A program made the position numbers and the translations under genes. Shown here in pieces: positions 54,730-64,000 of a stretch of 64,000 bases of DNA (positions are counted from its first letter, which is position 1; every line of letters begins with the position of its first letter). The notes beneath the pieces are model-generated. The model made no database searches, was not told where the DNA came from, and was given only the letters and a program-made list of their open reading frames with translations. The DNA comes from Xylocopa sonorina (taxonomy: Eukaryota; Arthropoda; Insecta; Hymenoptera; Apidae), in the NCBI RefSeq assembly GCF_050948175.1, contig NC_135198.1:1873001-1937000 (forward strand), given 5' to 3'.

Positions 54730-57417
54730 TTAGCCTTCTAGGATTGGCTCCCGAGGTTCTCGACTATTTTCTTTCAAGTTCGGATATAATTTCGCTTTGA
54801 GACCATCACCGTTTGCTCTACCATGAAAATCCGGCTTCTTTTCTTTGGGTGCACTACGTTGCAACCAAATGTCCAACAAACTTTTTGGAGCGTAAAGACC
54901 GCTCTTATGGAGTTGTTTACCGAGAGACATGGATGTACTTGGCGGTGGCGACATTGGTGAATCGGTCGTTGCTCTTATTACACTGGCCCGAGCAGTTCCA
55001 TCTTCCTTTCCAAATCTATAGAAAATAAAACAAGAAATTAGTTAACTCACGATACTGTAACTTTCAAGATGTTTCCTCAGAAATTTCCTTTACCCATCCA
55101 ATTCACGCAACGCTTGATCCAATTCGACCTTGTCTTTATCGTCTTTGCTTCGTACCTCGAGAAGGCAAGTTAGAACTTCAGAATGAGCGGCAGAATTATT
55201 AGCGTGATGTTTCAAGAATGTTTCTAATTCACCCCACAGAAGTCTGTAATGTTCTTCCCTGCGTACGCCACCTTTTCCACCACGACCGCCGCCTATACTT
55301 GGCAGAGGTAATACCTCGTGTTTTGCTTCTAATTGTAGTAAACTAAAGATTACCTGTTTGCATTGTACAACCTCCTCTACCGTAAGCTCTTCCTTTACCA
55401 TTAAATCTGGCAATGGATCTATTAACTGTAATAAAAAAAAGTTCATTATATATTAGAATTACATGCATATATAAGGGTTCGTTAATTATAATTAATTTAA
55501 ACTATGCACCTGCTTTAAATTGAACATAAGGGTACTAGAAATGGTAATTGGCCAATATTTCGTATGACGTTCCAACCTGGACCTCATCTTTTCTGCAGGG
55601 CCTTCGCTATTGCAGTTTGTACTTCTTTTTAAAGGCATCAGTACGTTATTTCGCATTAGTCTTCCAAAATCCTACAATAATTAGTGTAACATCAATTATG
55701 AAGTAATATTTTAAAAACACGTGTTATGTATAAGAAAAAATATTCATATTTTATATATTTACGGTTATTCTATAATCAGTAACGCGGCCACCACAGCCTT
55801 CGCTAATAGAAGGAGGATCTTCTAATACACTTCTGGCAGTAGACAATGTGTGTATGAAAATTTCTCCACCATGTGCCGCGAGTAAATGAGAAATAGTCTT
55901 TCCTCCACTTTTCCTAACCATTTCAAGCATTACTGATCTACCATTCAGTAAAAAGTTGATTAAACAGGACGATGGCCTACTATTTACATCCACTGGTGTG
56001 ATTCTGTGCATGGCCGTACAGTTTTGCATTTCAGCTGCACTACATCCACGTGGTGTGCACCACTTTAAAGTTACTGTTTCATATTCCGAGCCTTCTTCGA
56101 ATCTTCTGAATGTTTTAATTAAGGCTGAATCCTGTGGGTTACCTACAAAAATATTTGTATGATAACTTTATACATTTTCATTATGTGCGTTTCGAACAAT
56201 TCATATTTTAAAGTTAATGAAAAAAGTACCCTTTAAAATTGCGGAATGCGCAGCAGAAGAGTGAAATATCTCGACATCGTAGTTTGCAGAAGAGCTAGCA
56301 TTCTGTTCTTCTTTCATTGGTATACCAGTTACCGTTGTGCTAGCTAAATCGTAATGAGATAAAATTAAATGGGACAATTTTGAATGTAAAGCAGGTGCCT
56401 TAATAGAATGTACTTCTACTGTTAACAATGGTGAAACCTAAAATAAATGATTTCACATGATATTATCTTATTTATACAATTTTAAACTACTCATGTATGA
56501 AGGAGTAAATAAAATACCTCTCTTGGTCCCTGACTGGTAACTTGCGATTCAATGTTATTAGGAAAAATGTTCAATATAACCAAATGACAATAATCTACAG
56601 GCATTAAACTGAAATAAAGAAGACTTATAGAATTTATACACGTTATATCGTACAATAACTAATTAGATACCAACTGATCTGATGCAAAAGCAGTTTTGTT
56701 TTCTTGAACCAATTCGTTTAAAAATATATTTTCCAAATTCTTCATGTTACTATTATCGCGTGCACTGGTAATGCATATCACCCTTCCTCTGTTAACGAGC
56801 TTACTAGCATTCTCGTTTAATGAAGTCCTCTTTTCATGTTGAATTTCTGAACATTCGTTAAGTGTTTCAATGGCCACTCTTAAACCATGTATGACAGAAT
56901 AATCTTCTCCAGGTTTTGGATTCTTTGTAGGTACTCCTAAAATGGCTGTACCATTCATTATCTGGAAACACGTTGATCTTATTTAGAAGGATATTACACT
57001 TTTCAGTTAAAAAGATACTAAATCGTTTAATAGTATTTACGTGATTTAAATTTTGCTGTGACGGACTCCATGAGTTCAATACGTACGCTGCACGGTCGGT
57101 TACAACAAACCTTATCTGCAAGTAATAAAGTAGTTAAACATACTTCTCTCAATTTTAATTATAGTTAATACATAATATTAATTGAATAAAAAATTGTGTA
57201 CCAATTTTCCAGTTGGAAAAAGATCCCACACTATCCGGCAATATTCTAACGAGGCTTCTACGCAGGTTGTCCACAATGATTTACAAACAGGTGCCAAAGG
57301 GATCAAATTTTGACTACGACTCTTCAAAAAATCAAATTCTAGAGGAGCTTCAGTGGATATACCAAAATATGGCGTATGATCCAGAACAAAAATCGTTTTA
57401 TGATTTGCTGGATACAT
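54730..57417 (-). CDS. IntS13: Integrator complex subunit 13 (asunder homologue), 9 exons, 678 aa
   Basis: Nine exons on the - strand join in frame: 57,417-57,202; 57,115-57,041; 56,961-56,675; 56,608-56,518; 56,437-56,230; 56,142-55,763; 55,671-55,510; 55,425-55,094; 55,015-54,730 (2,037 bases with stop). The product follows human INTS13 (about 706 residues) over its length: residues 6-20 (HKTIFVLDHTPYFG), PLAPVCKSLWTTCVE, RGRVICITSARDNSNM, NIPMKEEQ-like GIPMKEEQNASSSANYDVE, ISPVDVNSRPSSC-like PVDVNSRPSSCLINFLLNGR, and EDPPSISEGCGGRVTDYR. These form the vWA-like and beta-barrel parts that pair with INTS14. Residues 629-668 (SLLDIW to LKEN) match the short C-terminal motif by which human INTS13 binds the Integrator cleavage module. 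The basic linker before it is shorter than in human. Integrator cleaves snRNA and paused transcripts in the nucleus; Drosophila asunder also affects dynein localisation. The ATG at 57,417 gives the expected N-terminus. Confidence 0.95.
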
Positions 57418-58102
57418 TCTCCTTACACCATTTTAAAATACCGATTTTTATCATATATAAATTATTGTAGTCTGTTAATTGTATACTAATATAAAAGAGG
57501 ATAATGCGCCGAGAATATCACATATTGTAGGTTAGGGTAAAAATATTCTGAAAACGAAGATATTACATATCATTGTTACGAAAATATTATATATTTTATT
57601 AGATGTATTTTGCAATAATTAAAAGTAATTTTACATACAGATATTGAAATAATAACATATTTTATATATTTAGCATTCTTGCCATAAAAAGATGCAAATT
57701 TGATGCAATAGCTTTAACAAGAATGTAAATTAGTTACACAATATTTATGAAATTAACTTAATTTTATTATATGCTTGAAAGAATAAATAGTACATTTCTG
57801 AAAATTTGGATGATACTTTAATGCATCTGATTTATAGAACTGTTCACACAGCGTGCAATAATCGCTAAAGTAATCATTTCAAATTCCCGGTAAAATCTAC
57901 CGTATTACCGTTTCAATATTCATTCTAAATTGAAAAATTATATATTTTCTGAAATATTTATACGCAATATTTTACTTCGAAACATCTATTTTAGAATACA
58001 TAATTCTATTTCTTCTGTTATGATATTCAAGTAATTCAATGAAAAATTCAAGTAATTTCTTTGACTCGTTTCTCGTAGCGGGAGTGGAAGCAAAGTATGC
58101 AA
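57418..58102. promoter_or_regulatory. Shared divergent promoter region of IntS13 and RpSA
   Basis: About 685 AT-rich bases lie between the IntS13 start codon (- strand) and the probable first, non-coding RpSA exon (+ strand). No coding frame is seen. The 5' leader of IntS13 must lie in its left part. No specific factor site was identified with confidence; the short distance suggests a bidirectional promoter for two broadly expressed genes. Confidence 0.5.
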
Positions 58103-58142
58103 CTTCCTTTCCGATTGGAAGTCTCCTAGTGGCATTGATAAC
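58103..58142 (+). promoter_or_regulatory. Probable RpSA first non-coding exon with 5' TOP-like start
   Basis: CTTCCTTTCCG at about 58,103 is the pyrimidine-only start expected of ribosomal protein mRNAs (5' TOP). About 40 bases later GATAAC is followed by a strong donor GTAAGT at 58,143. Splicing to the acceptor TGTTTAG before 58,633 would give a short leader in front of the ATG at 58,662. TOP starts are known to couple translation of ribosomal protein mRNAs to growth signalling. Exon limits are inferred from sequence only. Confidence 0.55.
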
Positions 58143-58661
58143 GTAAGTTTAGTAAAGTATTTTCTTTGTTTCTAACATTTATTTTATAACACATAGTAAA
58201 AGAAACTGTTAACTGAAGAGCAAAAATTATATAACAATTTTATTGTACATAAAAATACATATTAGAAGCAAGTAGTTACAATAAATTTGTACAATAAGCT
58301 ATATCGCCTGATACACGTGGTATTGTTTCAGCAAATATTTAATTTCAGTAGTATTTGTTTGTAGTTACACATATTTTTGTTTTATTAAGATCTTTATATT
58401 CTATCATTGAATACTTCAGTGAATACATTAAACTAAATCCAGTACCTAATTTCGTATTTTATGGAGTGAGGTTATGCGGCTAGCCTCTTCATTCCTATCT
58501 GTTATAAGAAAAATTTGTTTACGAATGCTAATTTAAAGGGCAGCATTAAAATATATGTTACAAATAAACAAAGACGTATAGTTAAGAATGTATAATTAAT
58601 AACAATTAATATTTATTTATATATGTGTTTAGGTTGCTCGTAATTCAACCAAAACGTTAAG

Positions 58662-60792
58662 ATGTCAGGAGGTTTAGATGTATTATCCCTCAAAGAGGAT
58701 GATGTTACCAAGATGTTGGCAGCGTATACGCATTTAGGCGCTGAAAATGTCAACTTTCAAATGGAACAATATGTATACAAGAAAAAGAATGATGGTGACT
58801 TTTTGTTTTGCATGTGATATATCTTGATTTTTATTTAAATTGATATAAATATATTATTTTAAAATCCAGGTGTCAGCATTATTAACTTACGTCACACATG
58901 GGAGAAATTGCTTTTGGCTGCACGTGCCATTGTCGCTATCGAACATCCTAGCGAGGTATTTGTCATTAGTTGCCGTCAAACTGGCCAAAGAGCTGTTTTG
59001 AAGTTCGCTCAATACACTGGAGCTACACCAACTGCTGGACGTTTCACTCCTGGTGCCTTTACCAATCAGATTCAGGTTTGTTACTTAAAAAGAAAATGAA
59101 AAAGTATTATGAATGATTTAATTTCATATAAATGATGAGCATCATTTATCATCATAATTTCTATTTGTTGACATATTTTGGCTTAATCTTTGCTGACTAC
59201 ATGAAATGTAAATGGATGTTCAATTGTTATTATGTTGTATAATAATGCAGATAATTTCTTACAGTCTGCTTTCCGTGAACCACGTTTGCTGATTGTTACC
59301 GATCCTTCTACGGACCATCAACCAATTACTGAAGCCAGCTATGTGAACATTCCAGTAATTGCTTTCTGTAATACTGACTCACCTCTTCGGTTTGTTGATA
59401 TTGCAATTCCTTGCAATACAAAGAGTCTTCATTGTGTTGGTCTGATGTGGTGGTTGCTGGCGAGAGAAGTACTAAGATTAAGGGGTTCTATTGCTCGTGA
59501 AAGCAAGTGGGATGTCGTTGTTGATTTGTTCTTCTACAGAGATCCAGAGGAGGTTAGTTTTTCGTTAACTTTCAACCCCGTCTACTAATATGTGAAATTC
59601 TGTTAGTTTTTAACTTTTAATGATACTATAATATGCAATAGAAATAGAAAATCAAATTTTTGATACATTATATGCTTTTCTCAATGCTAAACAAATTTAT
59701 TTGAACATCTTTTATATTGATATTCTTTTATTATGATTTTATCAAGTTATTTTGATATTATACTTATAGGAATATGCTTATATTAATTTTTTTCATTCTT
59801 AAGAAGTATAGAAAATGATATCGAGTTACACCTGATGTTGCTGTCATCAGTTTCAGTTACACACTGTATATTTAATTCAAAAAATATCAATTTTATAAAT
59901 CTAAAATATCATTTTTAAATAATATAGATAAAATTATATATATGTTAGGATTCTAACATTAGTGCAAATCTTACTTCTTATTTAATATTCTATTTATATT
60001 TTTATGATGAAAAATTATATCTCAGATATATGTGTTGACTTCACTTGGCTTAATCTTTTCTGAGTATAGTTCAATAAAAATTTCAATCATTTCAATACAA
60101 ATTTTCAAAACGATAACATATTCAAATGTCTTCCAGGCTGAAAAGGAAGAACAAGCTGCCAAGGAAATTGCACCAGCTAAAGATTTTACAGGTACAGTCG
60201 AAGTTGCAGCTCCTGCTGAGCCTGGCTGGGTTAATGAAGTCGATACAAGTGCAGTTGCTACTGACAATTGGGCTGACGACGTGGCGACACCAACTGCAGC
60301 TGCTCTTCCGGCCGCAGGTGCTGCACAATCATTCCCAGCTGGTGGCGATTGGGCTGCTCAGGTAAGAATGAAACTTTTAATTCAAAGAAAATTCAAAATA
60401 GTAGAACAAAATTTTATGCCACATTTGGATCCTATTTGTATTTCTATATCAACATCATATTACTAATATTCTTCTCCTTAATAGATAACAGTAATCGATT
60501 CTAAAACTAATGATTTTAAAACATCACCTTTAAAGTGTTAGTGAAAAAAATGTCTATGCGTTGTTACTTTACAGTGGAAAAACAAAAACTGTTCTTTTTT
60601 TTTTATACTAGGAACGGTTCTTCATTTTTCACATTATATTAGTATGTTTCATCGTTGTAACTTACAATATCAGATTTAAATAACAAATTATTTATATTTT
60701 TTTATTTACAGGCTTCTGAGGAATGGTCCACTACAACGCCATCTGCACCTGGACAACAAAGCTGGGGAGGTGCCACAACAGAGAAGTGGTAA
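58662..60792 (+). CDS. RpSA: Small ribosomal subunit protein SA (uS2 family; laminin receptor homologue), 310 aa
   Basis: Five coding exons join in frame: 58,662-58,794, 58,870-59,075, 59,265-59,552, 60,137-60,361 and 60,712-60,792 (933 bases with stop). The 5' leader continues back to an acceptor before 58,633. Residues 1-209 form the uS2 fold: MSGGLDVLSLKEDD, the HTWEKLLLAARAIVAIE segment, RFTPGAFTNQIQ, LIVTDPSTDHQPITEASYVN, FCNTDSPLR-VDIAIPCN and GLMWWLLAREVLRLRG, ending in FFYRDPEE. Residues 210-310 are the eukaryote-specific acidic tail with the usual repeated D/E-W units (PGWVNEV, DNWADD, GDWAAQ, EEWSTT) ending TEKW. At 310 residues it is longer than human (295) because of the tail. The protein is needed for 40S assembly in the cytoplasm; the vertebrate homologue is also a laminin receptor. 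AATAAA occurs at 60,845 and 60,854. An intron hosts the snoRNA at 59,121. Confidence 0.97.
59121..59207 (+). ncRNA. C/D box snoRNA in an RpSA intron, predicted 18S rRNA guide
   Basis: Seen directly: box C ATGATGA at 59,132-59,138 (perfect to RUGAUGA), box D CTGA at 59,193-59,196, and a 7-bp closing stem ATTTCAT (59,121-59,127) with ATGAAAT (59,201-59,207). Immediately before box D lies TGGCTTAATCTTTG (59,179-59,192), the exact complement of CAAAGATTAAGCCA, a near-invariant segment close to the 5' end of eukaryotic 18S rRNA. By the usual rule (fifth base before box D) the methylated base would be the G of CAAAGA. Box D lies about 68 bases from the 3' splice site at 59,264, the spacing known for intron-processed C/D snoRNAs. 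Clear C' and D' boxes were not found. I cannot name an established snoRNA with this target. Confidence 0.8.
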
Positions 60793-60843
60793 CTTCATTC
60801 CCTTTGATAATTTCATACACTGACACACTTTGTACAGTGAACA

Positions 60844-60860
60844 TAATAAAACGAATAAAA
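60844..60860 (+). terminator. RpSA polyadenylation signals
   Basis: Two AATAAA hexamers at 60,845-60,850 and 60,854-60,859, 52 and 61 bases after the RpSA stop codon; a compact 3' UTR is normal for ribosomal protein genes. Confidence 0.7.
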
Positions 60861-60892
60861 GTTTTAAAGAATTGTCTTTAAGGGCGCATGAA

Positions 60893-62220
60893 AGGTCCTT
60901 GTATTTTTTATGAATTTGTTGCTTCAGAATTTTATTATTAAAATCTGCTTATAACATTTCTCGTAAAAAAATAGCATTGGTCAATTTAGGATTGCTAGAT
61001 AGGTCCTGAAATAAAAAATAATTATTAAGTGGACGTTATTGAAACTCTTTAACAATCTTTAAATTACGAAAATATTCTTGCTAGATAATTCTCATAAATC
61101 CATTTTTAACTAAAACATATAAATGTATAATGTTGATTAAACCATTTCTTAAAGTTTTCTTTGTTCCGGTCAAGAAGCTTACAACCATATCAGGAGTTTT
61201 TAGTCTTTACTATCATTCAAGAGCCGAAAATATATACTATTTATTAATTCCTTGGCCCAGTTCCTCATCAAAATATACAATATACAAAATGATAATTTAG
61301 GGTAAGTAGTTTATTATTTGTTTTATGAAGAAATTCAATTTCCATGCGAGATCTCTGTAAGTTTTTTACAAGAAAAAAGCATAATGAATATGCATACAAT
61401 TAAATGTATTAATAACTAATTATACAGGTGATTAGAGTGAAAAAATAGAATTAAGTATAAATCGTTAAAAAAGAGTTCATTGCACAAATGAATACATCCG
61501 AATTTTGATAATATATTTAATTGAAGCATGAAGTAAATAGACCAATCGTTTTTAGTAGATTAGGTAATTGTGTCCTATGCTCTGAAATACCGATCGTGTA
61601 AAATGTATGGTTTTGTTACGTCCTCTCCAAGTAAGTGTAGTTTAGTAATTATATTAATTTAAATCAGCCGAATTAGGGAAGCAATCCCAATCTATGGTAA
61701 TTTGAGTTATAATATTTTATTATATCGATGTATTTGATTTATTATCAATTGCGAAAAAACTGTAACAATGAACAGATTTTCTTCAGAACAGGTTGGTATC
61801 ACTTTACCTTCAAGAAACTATATTTGAATTCGATTTCTTATAATCGTCTATTTACTCTTTATGTACTCGTGACTATATCTTTTTCCAGTAAATTTCAATC
61901 TTTTCTATACAGCATTCAATTTTACTTATTATAATTACTAAAGTTAAGAGAAGAAATAAAAGTTTGAAAGAAATGTACATTTATAATTTTACAGGCCAAT
62001 TATTCAACATTAAGGAAAAAAGAAATACATGACTAAAAATTGTAATATTTTAGTTTCAATTATGAAAATTATAGAAATGTAACTTCATTATTACATTTTG
62101 ATCTACATGTAGTGCTTTTTTAGTATAATTAATTATTTTATGCGGAGAAGAAAAATAATTTATATATATTTTGTAATATTCGTTTATATTAGTTGTAAAG
62201 AATATTTATGTGCAATAGCT
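60893..62220. other. AT-rich intergenic DNA downstream of RpSA
   Basis: Very AT-rich with only short open frames; nothing recognisable was seen on either strand apart from scattered homopolymer runs. Confidence 0.6.
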
Positions 62221-64000
62221 GTTGTCAGAGAGGGAGAGAGGGGAACCACATGACCAATCACGTACAAACATATGAATGATGTCGTAGAATAGTTCGAGAT
62301 GTCGTGGCGCTAGCGTCTCTTTTTGTTCTTACCTCAAATTTCCATTTTTTAGTTAAATAAACAGTATTTGTGCAGTGAACATGTTAGAAACAGATGAAAG
62401 TATAGTTGTCAGATTGTGTTGCGTTAGTGCACGATGTAAATTTCCAACTAAGTTCAGGAAAAATATAAGTTGAAATATTTCAATCATCCATTTGTTGCAT
62501 TCTATATCATTGTACGACATTGATTTGAATATTTGAATAGTTAATATGAAAGAGTAATCGTATATATAATAAAATTATATAAATAGAGTTTATTTTATAC
62601 TTTACAGTATGTATATATATTAAAACTATTTTAAGAGAAGATAATATAAATTTGTTTATCACAGTAAAGCAGTTGTTCTTACAATTGATCGTGTCTTATA
62701 TGTTAATTGGCAAATGTTTATTATTTCTACAGTGGTGGTGTGAGGGATAGTATAGTTGAAGACATATCGAAAGCGAAGTGGGGGACGACGTTCGTTGACA
62801 CGTACAAGTTGAACGGAGTACGCAGTGCGGTATGATGTGACCTGTTGTCTGAGGTACGTTTCCGAGCCCGCTTATCAGCTGTGTACTATGTCCAATTGCC
62901 CTCTGTCTTTAACACTAGGTTTACGGAATGTGTCAAATTGACGCATTTCGATTTTCATTAAGAAAATTATAAAAATCGTTTACATTTTTCTTTTACTTCT
63001 TGTAGTGACTTTTATCCATTTAACAAGAGAAATATATGTTAAGCTTTATTTGCTTCAAAAGTTGTGAAATATTGAAATTCTCTATGTGGTATCTCTATGG
63101 ATATGCATCAGTTTGATACGTGTTGTGATGTAGTCATAAATGTCAGTAAATTGGTTTTTTTAATGCAACAATTATGGTAGTAATAAATATGAATGCAGTG
63201 GTGATACCTTGATCCAACCAGCATGAGTAAAATAAGCCTGATAAGTAACAAAAAAAAGAATGAAATGCAGAAAGTGAATTTCAGTTGTAATGCAAAGACG
63301 TTTTGAAAGTTTTAGCCGGTATTATAATCCTAATACTAAAATATAATTGACTAACATAAACTTTCTATCTCAAACATTTTTTAATTTTCATTTTTAAGTT
63401 TATAGTGTGCAATTATATTGCCTTTTAAGTTGTTTATATTTTTGCTTATACTGTTTTGTTTTATTGTGTTACAGATTATTAAGTAATTATACTTCTAAAG
63501 GAGAGAAATGTGTAATTCATTATGTATGTAATGAGTAATAAGTGATTAACTTGCTGACTCTTGCAAGTATTATAGAATATTTTTAATTTTGTTGTTGTTG
63601 GTTTCTGGAAACTCTTTTGTTTATTTTATTTCTTGTCATTTTTGGGCTTGGTTTATGATTGTTTTTGGAAATGTTATTTCTGTATATTTTCTGTTTTCTG
63701 TTACACTGTATTTTGTTTCTAACATTATTCTGATTCTTTTCTCTAAAAATTCTTTAGAGATTTCTTTTATCATACTTTCGCACAATGTCTGAAGCTTAAA
63801 TACACTGCAAATGTATTTTTGTGAGGGGGTTTTATTTAATAATAACAACATGTATGAAAGGAGGGTGGTTGGGATGCGATTAAGATGGGTCTCTGTTTGC
63901 AGCAACCTCCACGTGGTGAGACCTGGGTACTGTTTATTTAATATATAATTATTAATTGCATTATATGGTAATATAATACAATTACAAATTATATGGTAGA
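62220..64000 (+). other. Possible start of a further rightward transcript
   Basis: A GC-richer patch at 62,280-62,330 is followed by an ATG at 62,381 opening 30 codons (stop 62,471-62,473; begins MLETDESIVV). A second GC-richer patch at 62,735-62,853 ends in TCTGAG with a good donor GTACGT at 62,854. A pyrimidine-rich acceptor-like TGTTTGCAG ends at 63,901. These would fit a 5' non-coding exon and a downstream exon of a gene running off the right edge, but no protein is recognisable, so the call is weak. The rest is AT-rich. Confidence 0.25.
62932..62975 (+). mobile_element. Possible piggyBac-like MITE end
   Basis: TTAACACTAGGTTTACGG followed by the palindromic TGTGTCAAATTGACGCA has the TTAA-CACT start seen in the element at 20,851. 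No second end with TTAA was found before the right edge, so it is a fragment or a chance match. Confidence 0.3.

Overview
The window is nuclear DNA of an insect, most likely a hymenopteran and probably a bee. The evidence is an AT-rich background broken by short CpG- and GC-rich islands, long GA/CT microsatellites, GT-AG introns of very uneven size, and three spliced genes with clear animal homologues. The species assignment is an inference.

Layout. Bases 1-12,000 hold no gene I can support: AT-rich DNA with a hAT transposon remnant at about 2.5 kb and several GC-rich islands (about 4.7-5.5, 6.1-7.2, 8.5-9.1 and 9.8-10.2 kb). From about 12.0 to 14.7 kb a long GA-rich, CpG-rich stretch leads into the first gene. 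That gene (+ strand, 14,682-30,048, four coding exons, 333 residues) encodes a conserved but, as far as I know, uncharacterised protein with a helix-hairpin-helix-like motif. Its first intron is 13 kb and full of small transposons, and its third intron carries an antisense hAT transposase remnant. From 30 to 54.7 kb there is a gene-free stretch with many degenerate DNA transposons (pogo/Tigger-like, hAT, plant-type mariner, a hairpin MITE family), microsatellites and GC islands.

The right part is compact. INTS13/asunder (- strand, 54,730-57,417, nine exons, 678 residues) encodes a subunit of the Integrator complex, which processes snRNA 3' ends and attenuates transcription. It is divergent from RpSA (+ strand, coding 58,662-60,792, 310 residues), the small-subunit ribosomal protein SA (uS2 family), whose leader has a TOP-like start. 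About 0.7 kb separates their 5' ends.

The most interesting new item is a C/D box snoRNA inside an RpSA intron (59,121-59,207). It has box C, box D, a 7-bp closing stem and a 14-nt antisense element that perfectly matches a near-invariant 18S rRNA segment. It sits at the distance from the 3' splice site typical of intron-processed snoRNAs, so RpSA would supply both a ribosomal protein and an rRNA-modification guide. From 60.9 kb to the end there is AT-rich DNA with, at about 62.3-62.9 kb, what may be the promoter and first exon of a further rightward gene.

Splice coordinates were read by hand from the sequence and checked for reading frame. Repeat boundaries are approximate.
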